Source: an uncultured Bacteroidota bacterium | Lineage (GTDB): Bacteria > Bacteroidota > Bacteroidia > Chitinophagales > Chitinophagaceae | Length of the DNA stretch: 5,467 nucleotides | Direction of reading: 5' to 3' | NCBI GenBank assembly: GCA_946479615.1 | Contig: CAMLGR010000219.1 | Coordinates: 1-5,467 of the forward strand | In this document: piece by piece, positions 1-5,467 of the stretch | Layout of the letters: every line of letters starts with the position of its first letter | How positions within the stretch are numbered: the stretch's first letter is position 1 | Made by a program: the position numbers and the translations under genes | Notes under the pieces: model-generated | What the model was told of the DNA's origin: nothing | The model's database searches: none | Seen by the model: only the letters and a program-made list of their open reading frames with translations

Positions 1-10
1 ATTAATAAAA

Positions 11-1261
11 TTATAATTCCAATAAAGTCTTTACCGGATCTTTACCAATCAGCACCTGCCCGGGGTTTTCCAATAATTCTTTGACCCTTACCAGGAAGCT
101 GACCGATTCGCGTCCATCAACGATCCGGTGATCATAGCTCAATGCGAGATACATCATCGGCCTGATCACGACCTGTCCATTAATTGCCATCGGGCGTTCC
201 TGTATCTTGTGCATGCCGAGAATGGCACTCTGAGGTATATTGATAATTGGTGTACTCATCAAAGAACCGAATACACCACCATTGGTAATTGTAAATGTGC
301 CACCGGTCAGATCTTCAGTGGTCAGTTTGCTGTCTCTTGCCTTACCGGCCAGGTCCAGCACTTTCTTTTCAATATCGGCCATGCCCAGGCTTTCTACATT
401 CCTGATCACCGGAACGGTCAAACCGCGTGGTGTGCTGACGGCAATGCTGATATCTGCATAATCGTGGTACAATAACTGGTCGCCATCGATATAGGCATTT
501 ACAGAAGGCCATTCTGCCAGGGCGATGGCACAGGCTTTGGCAAAAAAGCTCATAAAGCCCAGCCCGACACCGTGTGCCTCTTTGAATTTATCCTTGTACT
601 TCGTACGGATTTCCATGATAGGCCCCATATCCACTTCGTTGAAAGTGGTGAGCATAGCTGTCGTGTTCTTTGCTTCCACCAGGCGGCGGCTGATCGTCTT
701 GCGAAGATTACTCATCTTTTCAGCGCGTACATTGCGGCTGAAAAGTTCTGTACCCGCAAAGGCTTTCCTGCCGGGGTTGGACAAGGCCGCCAGTACATCT
801 TCTTTCAATATTTTTCCATGATACCCTGTAGGTGATACCGATTTAGGATCTACCTTCTTATCGGCAATGATCGCAGATGCAACAGGAGTAGCTTTCACTC
901 CTTCAGCAGGAACATCGGCAACAAAGGCTACCGCTTGTTTTTTTTCTTCTTTCTTTTCTGCTGCAGGTTCTGCTTTCTTCGTTTCTTTTTTCTCTGCAGG
1001 AGCAGTGCCATTGGAGGATGGTTTGGCAGCAGCTTCATCTATAGTCGCTAATGTATCACCGATCTTTAATGTATCACCTTCACTGGCAGCTGTTTTTAAT
1101 ACACCTGCTTTTTCGGCATTCACTTCAAAGGTGGCTTTTTCGCTTTCCAGTTCTGCTATCACTTCATCACGCTCCACATAGTCGCCATCCTTTTTGTTCC
1201 ATTTCAGCAGTGTTACTTCACTGATGGATTCTCCGACTGTTGGCACTTTTATGTCTATCAT
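11..1261 (-). CDS. odhB: 2-oxoglutarate dehydrogenase E2 component (dihydrolipoyllysine-residue succinyltransferase)
   Basis: Also called sucB. It encodes the E2 core of the cytoplasmic 2-oxoglutarate dehydrogenase complex and transfers the succinyl group from E1-bound thiamine diphosphate, via a lipoyl-lysine arm, to CoA in the TCA cycle. The 416-residue protein is complete and of normal length (E. coli SucB is slightly over 400). The domains seen are: an N-terminal lipoyl domain (about 2-75) with the lipoylated lysine K42 in ESEKATFEV; an Ala/Pro/Lys/Glu-rich flexible linker (about 76-120); a peripheral-subunit-binding domain (about 123-160, with [14 protein letters not shown]); and the catalytic acyltransferase domain (about 180-416) ending in [12 protein letters not shown], with catalytic H378 and D382. 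The lipoyl motif and the partner gene sucA immediately upstream favour the 2-oxoglutarate over the pyruvate complex. The start ATG gives the lipoyl domain its usual beginning (IKVPTVGES); only a weak AGG lies upstream. Odd point: the subunit-binding domain lacks the usual arginines in its first helix. Confidence 0.97.
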   Translation of the reverse strand: MIDIKVPTVGESISEVTLLKWNKKDGDYVERDEVIAELESEKATFEVNAEKAGVLKTAASEGDTLKIGDTLATIDEAAAKPSSNGTAPAEKKETKKAEPAAEKKEEKKQAVAFVADVPAEGVKATPVASAIIADKKVDPKSVSPTGYHGKILKEDVLAALSNPGRKAFAGTELFSRNVRAEKMSNLRKTISRRLVEAKNTTAMLTTFNEVDMGPIMEIRTKYKDKFKEAHGVGLGFMSFFAKACAIALAEWPSVNAYIDGDQLLYHDYADISIAVSTPRGLTVPVIRNVESLGMADIEKKVLDLAGKARDSKLTTEDLTGGTFTITNGGVFGSLMSTPIINIPQSAILGMHKIQERPMAINGQVVIRPMMYLALSYDHRIVDGRESVSFLVRVKELLENPGQVLIGKDPVKTLLEL

Positions 1262-1287
1262 TTAACCTGTTATTTTGTAAAAGAAGT

Positions 1288-1347
1288 CAAAATTCAAAAG
1301 TAAAAATTTAAAAAACTTCCCTTTTGAATTTTGGCTTTTGAATTTTG
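1288..1347. repeat. Direct and inverted 13-mer cluster between sucA and odhB
   Basis: The 13-mer CTTTTGAATTTTG occurs twice directly (1321-1333 and 1335-1347, one base apart). Its exact reverse complement CAAAATTCAAAAG lies at 1288-1300. In the minus-strand transcript the single distal arm can pair with either of the two proximal copies, giving mutually exclusive 13-bp hairpins with loops of 20 or 34 nt. No uninterrupted U tract follows the stem on the transcript strand, so it does not look like a normal intrinsic terminator. It occupies most of the 94-bp gap between the sucA stop and the odhB start. Simple AATTTTGA-type intergenic repeats of this sort are, from memory, common in Chitinophagaceae; its function here is unknown. 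Confidence 0.85.
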
Positions 1348-1355
1348 AATTTTAT

Positions 1356-4130
1356 TTATATCGAAAACGCCGTTTCAATAATCTCCTCCTGCTCCTGCTT
1401 ATGCACCTTGGCAAAACCGGTAGCCGTAGCAGCCGAGGGCTGACGGCTGATCACTCCATAATTGATTGTTTTCAGATTCATCTGTAGGAAAGAAGCAGCA
1501 CCCATGTTCAGCGGTTCTTCCTGTACCCAAAACCAGGTGGCTTTGCTGTACTTTTTATACAGGTCTTCCAGTTGCTTTACCGGTAAAGGATATAATTGCT
1601 CGATACGGATTAAGGCAATATCAGTGCGGTTCTCTTTCTGCTGACGCTCCGCCATATCATAATAAACTTTGCCGCTGCAAAACAATACCTTTTTCACTTT
1701 GGCAGTCTCTGCAAAACTATCATCGATCACTTCCTGGAAATTTCCCTGTGTGAATGCATTCACATCCGAATACGTGCCCGGGTGACGAAGATTGGCTTTG
1801 GGAGCAAAATTGATCAAGGGTTTCCGGAAAGGCCAGGCTAGTTGTCTTCTCAATGCATGGAAGAAGTTGGCAGATGTAGTGATATTTGTCACCACCATGT
1901 TCAGTTCCGCACATGATTGCAGGAAACGTTCTATTCTCGCACTGCTGTGTTCAGGCCCCTGCCCTTCGTAACCATGAGGCAATAACATCGTGACGCCACT
2001 CATCCGGTTCCATTTCTGTTCCCCGGAGGTAATGAACTGATCGACCATTGTCTGCGCTACATTGAAGAAATCGCCAAATTGTGCTTCCCAGATCACCAGT
2101 GCATTCGGATTGGCCAATGCATATCCATATTCAAATCCCAGTACTCCATATTCACTCAATAATGAATTATAGATCCTGAATTTACCATTGGCGCCTGGAA
2201 TATTGCTGAGACGGTTATATGTTTTATCATCATTCTCATCACGCAATACAGCATGACGATGGGAGAACGTACCGCGACGGATATCCTGCCCGCTCATTCG
2301 CACATCGTTCCCATCGAGCAGTAAACTTCCATACGCCAGTAATTCACCACTGGCCCAATCGAGCTTCTTCTCTGTTTCGAATAATTTTATTTTATCCTGT
2401 ATGATCTTTTCGATCTTGCGCAATGGCTTGAAATCATCCGGCCAGTGCATCATCGCATCAAATACTTTCTTCAGGTTTTCTTCGCTGATAGCTGTAACCG
2501 GTGAGCGTTCAAAATCGTCGTCAGTTGCTTTGCGCAGGTTTCTCCACCACACTTCCGGTTGCTGGTAATGGTATGACAATGGTTTTTGTTTCACTTCATC
2601 CAGGCGCTCCTGCAAATCGCTCCAGAATTTTTTCTCCATGTCCTTTGCCAGCTCCTGTGCATCGGCTTCACCATGCTCCAGTAAATATTTTACATAGACT
2701 TCTCTTGGATTCGGATGCTTGTCGATCAGTTCATACAAACGCGGTTGTGTAAATTTAGGATCATCACCTTCATTATGACCATGACGGCGATAACAAACCA
2801 TATCGATAAACACATCCGAATTGAATTGCTGGCGATAGCGCGTAGCTATTTCGGCACATCTTACCACGGCTTCCGGGTCATCCCCGTTGACATGGAAAAC
2901 AGGCGCCTGTATGGCAGCCGCGAGTGAAGTACAATAATCAGAACTTCTTGCTTCATCAAAATCGGTCGTAAAACCGATCTGGTTATTGATCACAAAATGA
3001 ATAGTGCCACCGGTATAATAACCGCTGAGCTTACTCATCTGCAATACTTCGTATACAATACCCTGCCCTGCTACCGATGCATCGCCATGGATCAGTATCG
3101 GCAATATTTTATCATAATCGGATTCGTACAACACATCGGCTTTTGCCCTTGCAAAACCAACCACTACCGGGTTTACCGCTTCGAGGTGCGAAGGGTTAGG
3201 CATTAATTTCAGGTGAATGGTTTTGCCGGAAGGAGTTTGCAATTCACTTCCATACCCCATGTGATATTTCACATCACCGCTTCCCATGGTTTGATCCACT
3301 TTGGCAGTGCCTTCAAATTCGCTGAAGATCTGTTCATAGGTCTTGCCCATGATATTCGCCAGTATATTCAATCTTCCCCGGTGTGCCATACCAATGACCA
3401 CTTCCTGTACATCATGGTCGGCGGATGTATTGATGATGGTATCGAGCGCCGGTATAGTTGTTTCACCGCCTTCGAGTGAAAATCTTTTTTGTCCGACATA
3501 TTTTGTGTGAAGGAATTTTTCAAACATCACACCATGGTTCAGCTTCTCGAGTATTCTTTTCTTTGTATCAAGCGAGAGAGGATCGGTAAATTTCTTTTCC
3601 ATCTCTGTCGCCAGCCAGTTTACTTTTTCCTGGTTGCTGATATATTTGAATTCGATACCAACATGATCAGCGTATACTTTTTGTAAATGACCGAGAATAT
3701 TTCGAAGTGTATTGGCGCCAATGCCAATGCGTTCACCTACCTGGAATGTTTTATCCATATCCTCTTCGGAGAGACCGAAGAAAGCGAGAGTAAGATTGGC
3801 ATCACGATCCCTTCTTTCACGAATAGGATTTGTTTTGGCGATCAGGTGTCCTTTGTTACGATAACCAAGTATCATACGATACGCACCTAATTCTTTTCTC
3901 CATCCGAGACCATCACTGCCGCTGTCATCCTTAACGGTTCCTTCAACAGCAGGTGCATGAGTAGTCCCGTTAGCAGTGGGTTTACCATTACTATTGCCTA
4001 TAGCAAAATCAAATCCTTCAAAGAATTTGCGCAATTCTGGATCAACACTGTCCGGATTCGATAAAAAGTCCCGGTAAAGATTTTCAATAAATTCCGGGTG
4101 CGAGTGAGTGATATAAGAAAAATCCTTCAT
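1356..4130 (-). CDS. sucA: 2-oxoglutarate dehydrogenase E1 component (thiamine diphosphate-dependent)
   Basis: Also called odhA. It carries out the rate-setting decarboxylation of 2-oxoglutarate with thiamine diphosphate and succinylates the lipoyl arm of E2 in the cytoplasmic TCA-cycle complex. The 924-residue protein is complete and close to the E. coli length (about 933). Visible landmarks in order: N-terminal E2-interaction segment (about 12-40, FIENLYRDFLSNPDSVD); Gly/Asn/Thr-rich linker (about 43-75); GMAHRGRLN (247-255); GDVKYHMG (285-292); NPSHLE (312-317); the ThDP/Mg signature HGDASVAGQG (348-357) with NNQIGFTT (382-389), spaced as in SucA; QAPVFHVNGDDPEAV (408-422); CYRRHGHNEGD (446-456); and in the second half HRHAVLRD (624-631), WEAQFGDFFN (681-690) and GPEHSSARIERFLQ (725-738). 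The start MKDFSYI is the first ATG that supplies the E2-binding helix; no Shine-Dalgarno is seen, as is usual in Bacteroidota. odhB follows 94 bp downstream on the same strand. All expected active-site motifs are intact. Confidence 0.98.
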   Translation of the reverse strand: MKDFSYITHSHPEFIENLYRDFLSNPDSVDPELRKFFEGFDFAIGNSNGKPTANGTTHAPAVEGTVKDDSGSDGLGWRKELGAYRMILGYRNKGHLIAKTNPIRERRDRDANLTLAFFGLSEEDMDKTFQVGERIGIGANTLRNILGHLQKVYADHVGIEFKYISNQEKVNWLATEMEKKFTDPLSLDTKKRILEKLNHGVMFEKFLHTKYVGQKRFSLEGGETTIPALDTIINTSADHDVQEVVIGMAHRGRLNILANIMGKTYEQIFSEFEGTAKVDQTMGSGDVKYHMGYGSELQTPSGKTIHLKLMPNPSHLEAVNPVVVGFARAKADVLYESDYDKILPILIHGDASVAGQGIVYEVLQMSKLSGYYTGGTIHFVINNQIGFTTDFDEARSSDYCTSLAAAIQAPVFHVNGDDPEAVVRCAEIATRYRQQFNSDVFIDMVCYRRHGHNEGDDPKFTQPRLYELIDKHPNPREVYVKYLLEHGEADAQELAKDMEKKFWSDLQERLDEVKQKPLSYHYQQPEVWWRNLRKATDDDFERSPVTAISEENLKKVFDAMMHWPDDFKPLRKIEKIIQDKIKLFETEKKLDWASGELLAYGSLLLDGNDVRMSGQDIRRGTFSHRHAVLRDENDDKTYNRLSNIPGANGKFRIYNSLLSEYGVLGFEYGYALANPNALVIWEAQFGDFFNVAQTMVDQFITSGEQKWNRMSGVTMLLPHGYEGQGPEHSSARIERFLQSCAELNMVVTNITTSANFFHALRRQLAWPFRKPLINFAPKANLRHPGTYSDVNAFTQGNFQEVIDDSFAETAKVKKVLFCSGKVYYDMAERQQKENRTDIALIRIEQLYPLPVKQLEDLYKKYSKATWFWVQEEPLNMGAASFLQMNLKTINYGVISRQPSAATATGFAKVHKQEQEEIIETAFSI

Positions 4131-4164
4131 GAATGTGGAAATTTTCGATAGCGATTTTGGGACA

Positions 4165-4194
4165 CAAATATCGCGTAAAAAGTCTGAAAATCAA
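4165..4194 (-). promoter_or_regulatory. Candidate Bacteroidota-type promoter for sucA
   Basis: Read on the minus strand, a TTG (4194-4192) is followed after 19 nt by GATATTTG (4172-4165). This matches the Bacteroidota housekeeping consensus TTG/TTTG, about 20 nt, TAnnTTTG with one mismatch in the -7 element. It would give a leader of roughly 30 nt before the sucA ATG at 4130. The call rests on pattern matching alone. Confidence 0.45.
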
Positions 4195-4347
4195 GGGCAT
4201 ATTTTGCAAAAAACAGGCTGTTAACCATCCCGCAAAAGCGGTAAATTACAGTTGTTCCTGTCATAAAAACCTTCAAAAACATTGTGTTCTAAGCTGGTAA
4301 GCGATAATGGCCTGCGGGGACAGGAAGCTAATTTAAGGGCCTGAAAA

Positions 4348-4379
4348 TTTGGTGGTTCATCCCTCCAACCTTACCTTTG
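4348..4379 (+). promoter_or_regulatory. Predicted Bacteroidota-type promoter of rpsT
   Basis: TTTG at 4348-4351 is followed after 20 nt by TACCTTTG at 4372-4379, an exact match to the Bacteroidota -33 TTTG / -7 TAnnTTTG consensus. Transcription would begin a few bases after 4379, leaving a short leader of about 30 nt before the ATG at 4415. This is the best promoter match in the window. Confidence 0.7.
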
Positions 4380-4381
4380 CC

Positions 4382-4398
4382 TCCCCAAATTACGGGGA
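4382..4398 (+). other. Small hairpin in the rpsT leader
   Basis: TCCCC (4382-4386) pairs perfectly with GGGGA (4394-4398) around a 7-nt loop, AAATTAC. Given the predicted promoter, this hairpin would lie at or very near the 5' end of the rpsT mRNA, about 16 nt before the ATG. It could stabilise the transcript or take part in S20 autoregulation. S20 is known to regulate its own translation in E. coli, but this structure is not a recognised homologue of that site. Confidence 0.5.
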
Positions 4399-4414
4399 CT
4401 AAAATTGAAGAAGA

Positions 4415-4672
4415 ATGGCTAATCACAAGGCTACCCAAAAAGATGTTCGTCAGGCTGCTAAACGCCGGGAAAGAAATAAATACTATGGCAAGACCACTCG
4501 TAATGCCATTCGTGACCTGAAAGAATTAAAAGGTAAAAAAGAAGCAGGTGATAAACTGTCTGATGTAGCTTCTATGATCGATAAGCTCGCTAAAAGAGGA
4601 ATTATCCATAAGAATAAAGCAGCCAACCTCAAAAGCAAGCTGACCAAAAAGGTCAACAGCATTGCCAAATAA
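4415..4672 (+). CDS. rpsT: 30S ribosomal protein S20
   Basis: It encodes bS20, a primary 16S rRNA-binding protein of the small subunit that helps assemble the body of the 30S particle. The 85-residue, strongly basic protein matches the family length (E. coli 87). It shows the expected N terminus MANHKATQKDVRQAAKR, an all-helical Lys/Arg-rich composition, and the conserved C-terminal motif HKNKAANLKSKLTKKV (about 65-80). The start follows directly after the usual MANHK-type beginning; upstream there is only an A/G-rich GAAGAAGA. As is common for rpsT it stands alone: its own promoter lies about 36 bp upstream, and an intrinsic terminator follows 23 bp after the stop. It is divergent from sucA and convergent with the HxlR gene. 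Nothing unusual is seen in the protein. Confidence 0.97.
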   Translation: MANHKATQKDVRQAAKRRERNKYYGKTTRNAIRDLKELKGKKEAGDKLSDVASMIDKLAKRGIIHKNKAANLKSKLTKKVNSIAK

Positions 4673-4695
4673 GCATAGCTTCTACTATATTATTG

Positions 4696-4725
4696 AACGG
4701 CGCCTACCAGGTGCCGTTTTTTATT
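4696..4725 (+). terminator. Intrinsic terminator of rpsT
   Basis: A hairpin with arms 4696-4705 (AACGGCGCCT) and 4709-4718 (AGGTGCCGTT) and a 3-nt loop ACC contains one G-U wobble and is GC-rich. It runs straight into a T tract (4717-4722, then ATTT). It lies 23 bp after the rpsT stop. The convergent HxlR gene ends at 4725, so its transcript would also pass through the same stem, but on that strand the following sequence (TTCAATA) is a poor U tract. Confidence 0.9.
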
Positions 4726-5150
4726 TACAGGCAACAAAGCAGTAAAAGGGGAAGAGCAGCGAACACCATCCTCAGGTCGTGGATCTTACCGCCCTGTACA
4801 GCCAGCATTTTATCACTGTTGGTAAGGTCGTAACGGGCTCCCCATTCTGTCATCGCTTCGAACAGGGGGATCAGCTCCGATCCTATCTCGGTCAGGAAAT
4901 ACTCTACTTTGGGAGGTACAACAGGGTATACTTTTTTATAAATGATCCCAAACCGCTCCAGTTCCTTTAACTGCTGCCGGAGCACCCGGGGACTGGCACT
5001 CGCTTCGGCCAGGTGCTTTTGCATTTCGCCTGGTCTGCGAATTCCATGATAGATACAACTAACAATATCACGCTTCCATTTTCCTCCAATCAGGTAAAAA
5101 GTAGTGTCGATACTGCTTCTTTTCTTCAATGGCATTTTACGTTCGTACAT
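4725..5150 (-). CDS. HxlR-family winged helix-turn-helix transcriptional regulator
   Basis: A small cytoplasmic DNA-binding regulator of the HxlR (MarR-like) family, usually a dimer that binds a dyad near its own or a divergent promoter. Family marks in the 141-residue protein are: the Bacteroidota-style start MYERKMP; LIGGKWKRDIV (20-30); the helix-turn-helix RRPGEMQKHLAEASASPRVLRQQLKELERFGII (38-70; helices about 40-50 and 54-67); and the wing KVYPVVPPKVEYFLTEIG (73-90), followed by the dimerisation helix SELIPLFEAMTEWGARY (91-107). The start at MYERK was preferred over the internal Met6 because it fits the family. Oddities: the cysteine often found before the first helix, which senses redox or electrophiles in some members, is Ser here (S12/S13). 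The protein also runs past the usual end (about 110-120) into a hydrophobic tail, residues 128-141, ending LLLLCCL. Its ligand and targets cannot be told from sequence. Confidence 0.9.
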   Translation of the reverse strand: MYERKMPLKKRSSIDTTFYLIGGKWKRDIVSCIYHGIRRPGEMQKHLAEASASPRVLRQQLKELERFGIIYKKVYPVVPPKVEYFLTEIGSELIPLFEAMTEWGARYDLTNSDKMLAVQGGKIHDLRMVFAALPLLLLCCL

Positions 5151-5164
5151 AGCTAAGAGTTTTA

Positions 5165-5193
5165 CAAGGATAATATTCCCCCGTCCCGGACAA
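5165..5193 (-). promoter_or_regulatory. Candidate promoter of the HxlR regulator
   Basis: On the minus strand, TTG (5193-5191) is followed after 18 nt by TATCCTTG (5172-5165), one mismatch from the Bacteroidota -7 consensus TAnnTTTG. The element lies 15-43 bp before the ATG. A 9-bp dyad (5169-5200) overlaps both elements. Confidence 0.45.
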
Positions 5194-5200
5194 TATTATC
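5169..5200. promoter_or_regulatory. Inverted repeat, candidate operator over the HxlR promoter
   Basis: GATAATATT (5169-5177) and AATATTATC (5192-5200) are exact reverse complements separated by a C-rich 14-bp spacer. The repeat overlaps both the -33 and -7 elements of the predicted HxlR promoter. That position suits repression by a dimer such as the HxlR protein itself, but the binding protein is inferred from position only. Confidence 0.55.
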
Positions 5201-5212
5201 ACGAAGGTTGTC

Positions 5213-5226
5213 TGCAATCGGTTACA
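5213..5226. promoter_or_regulatory. Degenerate copy of the LacI/GalR-like palindrome
   Basis: TGCAATCGGTTACA differs from the perfect palindrome at 5271-5284 at two of fourteen positions. The two centres are 58 bp apart. It may be an auxiliary operator for looping or co-operative binding. It lies between the HxlR promoter and the perfect palindrome. Confidence 0.45.
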
Positions 5227-5270
5227 GTGCTTTAGCGCAGTCTAAAAATACTTAAAATTTACCGAATTAG

Positions 5271-5284
5271 TGCAACCGGTTGCA
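5271..5284. promoter_or_regulatory. Perfect 14-bp palindrome, likely LacI/GalR-family operator
   Basis: TGCAACCGGTTGCA is a perfect palindrome with a central CG and the TGCAA...TTGCA outer arms typical of LacI/GalR-family operators. It lies 168 bp upstream of the gene starting at 5453. A weak promoter-like match (TTG at 5280-5282, 18 nt, GTTCTTTG at 5301-5308) would place it directly over the -33 element. A further half-site-like ACAACCGAT lies at 5312-5320. LacI-family control would fit a carbohydrate-uptake gene downstream, but no LacI gene is in the window. Confidence 0.55.
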
Positions 5285-5337
5285 TTTTAAGGGCATTTAA
5301 GTTCTTTGACGACAACCGATCCCCAAAACTTGCAAAT

Positions 5338-5409
5338 TCTCCCTCCTTGTCTCCCTACCCCTGTTCCCTCGCTGTTTTTCCATCCTGTTCCTCTCCCTTA
5401 TTTTATCCC
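5338..5409 (+). other. Pyrimidine-rich stretch in the leader of the right-edge gene
   Basis: About 70 bases are strongly biased to C and T on the plus strand, with repeated TCCCT/CCTC-type words and few purines. No reading frame, hairpin or known riboswitch is evident. It lies between the operator-like elements and the ATG at 5453, so it would probably form an unstructured 5' untranslated leader. Confidence 0.5.
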
Positions 5410-5452
5410 AAAGAATTATTGAATCGTATTTTTAAGCCTTCAAAATCAACTT

Positions 5453-5467
5453 ATGAGAAAATTAGTA
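5453..5467 (+). CDS. Start of a gene cut by the window edge (M R K L V...)
   Basis: ATG AGA AAA TTA GTA opens at 5453 and is cut off by the right edge after five codons. A Met followed by basic residues and then Leu-Val looks like the start of a signal peptide. The long, pyrimidine-rich upstream leader and the LacI-type palindrome would suit an outer-membrane SusC/TonB-dependent receptor or other carbohydrate gene, but five codons cannot establish this. The A-rich context without a Shine-Dalgarno is normal for Bacteroidota. Confidence 0.45.

Larger units (their letters stand above)
4131..4414. other. Divergent intergenic region between sucA and rpsT
   Basis: This 284-bp gap has no convincing coding sequence on either strand. 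Its two ends hold candidate promoters for sucA (4165-4194) and rpsT (4348-4379). Between them are a 10-bp palindrome TTTTGCAAAA (4202-4211), just upstream of the sucA -33 element, and an 8-bp inverted repeat TTCCTGTC/GACAGGAA (4255-4262 and 4319-4326) that would close a 56-nt loop. Neither is strong enough to name. The stretch 4212-4347 is otherwise unexplained. Confidence 0.7.

Noticed and set aside
867..1181. Open frame of 104 codons on the plus strand, antisense to odhB
   Set aside because: It lies opposite the Lys/Ala/Glu-rich linker and lipoyl domain. Its Ala/Ser/Phe-rich product is the mirror of that biased composition, and no promoter or family resemblance is seen.
1288..1347. Intrinsic terminator between sucA and odhB
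   Set aside because: The stem is AT-rich with a 20-34-nt loop and no uninterrupted U tract after it on the transcript strand. The two genes probably share a transcript.
3213..3479. Plus-strand open frame antisense to sucA, and several similar ones along 1462-3890
   Set aside because: All lie inside the clearly coding sucA frame with conserved E1 motifs. Their products are low-quality with no recognisable domain.
4230..4241. CCGC-AAAA-GCGG mini hairpin upstream of sucA
   Set aside because: The stem is only 4 bp with no U tract or conserved context. It could occur by chance.
4282..4308. E. coli-style promoter TTGTGT ... GATAAT on the plus strand
   Set aside because: The spacer is only 15 nt and Bacteroidota use a different consensus. 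The TTTG/TACCTTTG pair at 4348-4379 is a much better rpsT promoter.
4483..4668. Minus-strand open frame opposite rpsT with a hydrophobic product
   Set aside because: It is the antisense of the Lys-rich S20 gene, which mechanically yields Leu/Phe/Ser-rich translation. There is no independent support.

Overview
The window looks like a chromosomal housekeeping segment from a Bacteroidota bacterium, probably of the Chitinophagaceae/Chitinophagia type. This rests on the style of the proteins (an E1o beginning MKDFSYI, an HxlR regulator beginning MYERK), on start codons with poor Shine-Dalgarno sequences in A-rich contexts, and on Bacteroidota-type promoter matches (TTTG/TTG, about 19-20 nt, TAnnTTTG) upstream of several genes. 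The genus is inference; no rRNA or other marker is present.

Layout. On the minus strand, sucA (2-oxoglutarate dehydrogenase E1, 4130 to 1356) is followed after 94 bp by odhB/sucB (dihydrolipoyl succinyltransferase E2, 1261 to 11). The gap holds an AT-rich repeat cluster, two direct copies and one inverted copy of a 13-mer, that can fold into alternative hairpins in the sucA-odhB transcript. Divergent from sucA across a 284-bp gap is rpsT (ribosomal protein S20, 4415-4672, plus strand), with a good promoter, a small leader hairpin and a strong intrinsic terminator at 4696-4725. Converging on that terminator is a minus-strand HxlR-family regulator (5150 to 4725) with an odd hydrophobic C-terminal tail.

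The last 302 bp before the right edge (5151-5452) are regulatory. They contain a 9-bp dyad within the putative HxlR promoter, a perfect 14-bp LacI/GalR-style palindrome with a degenerate copy 58 bp away, and a pyrimidine-rich stretch leading into a plus-strand gene. Only five codons of that gene (M R K L V) lie inside the window.

How it works together: sucA and odhB supply two of the three subunits of the TCA-cycle 2-oxoglutarate dehydrogenase complex. The E3 gene is not in the window. rpsT is an independent translation gene. The HxlR gene and the truncated gene are divergent and may share regulation. I see no mobile element, CRISPR, tRNA, rRNA or clearly new multi-gene system. The most interesting signals are non-coding: the operator-like elements at 5165-5284 and the hairpin-forming repeat between sucA and odhB.
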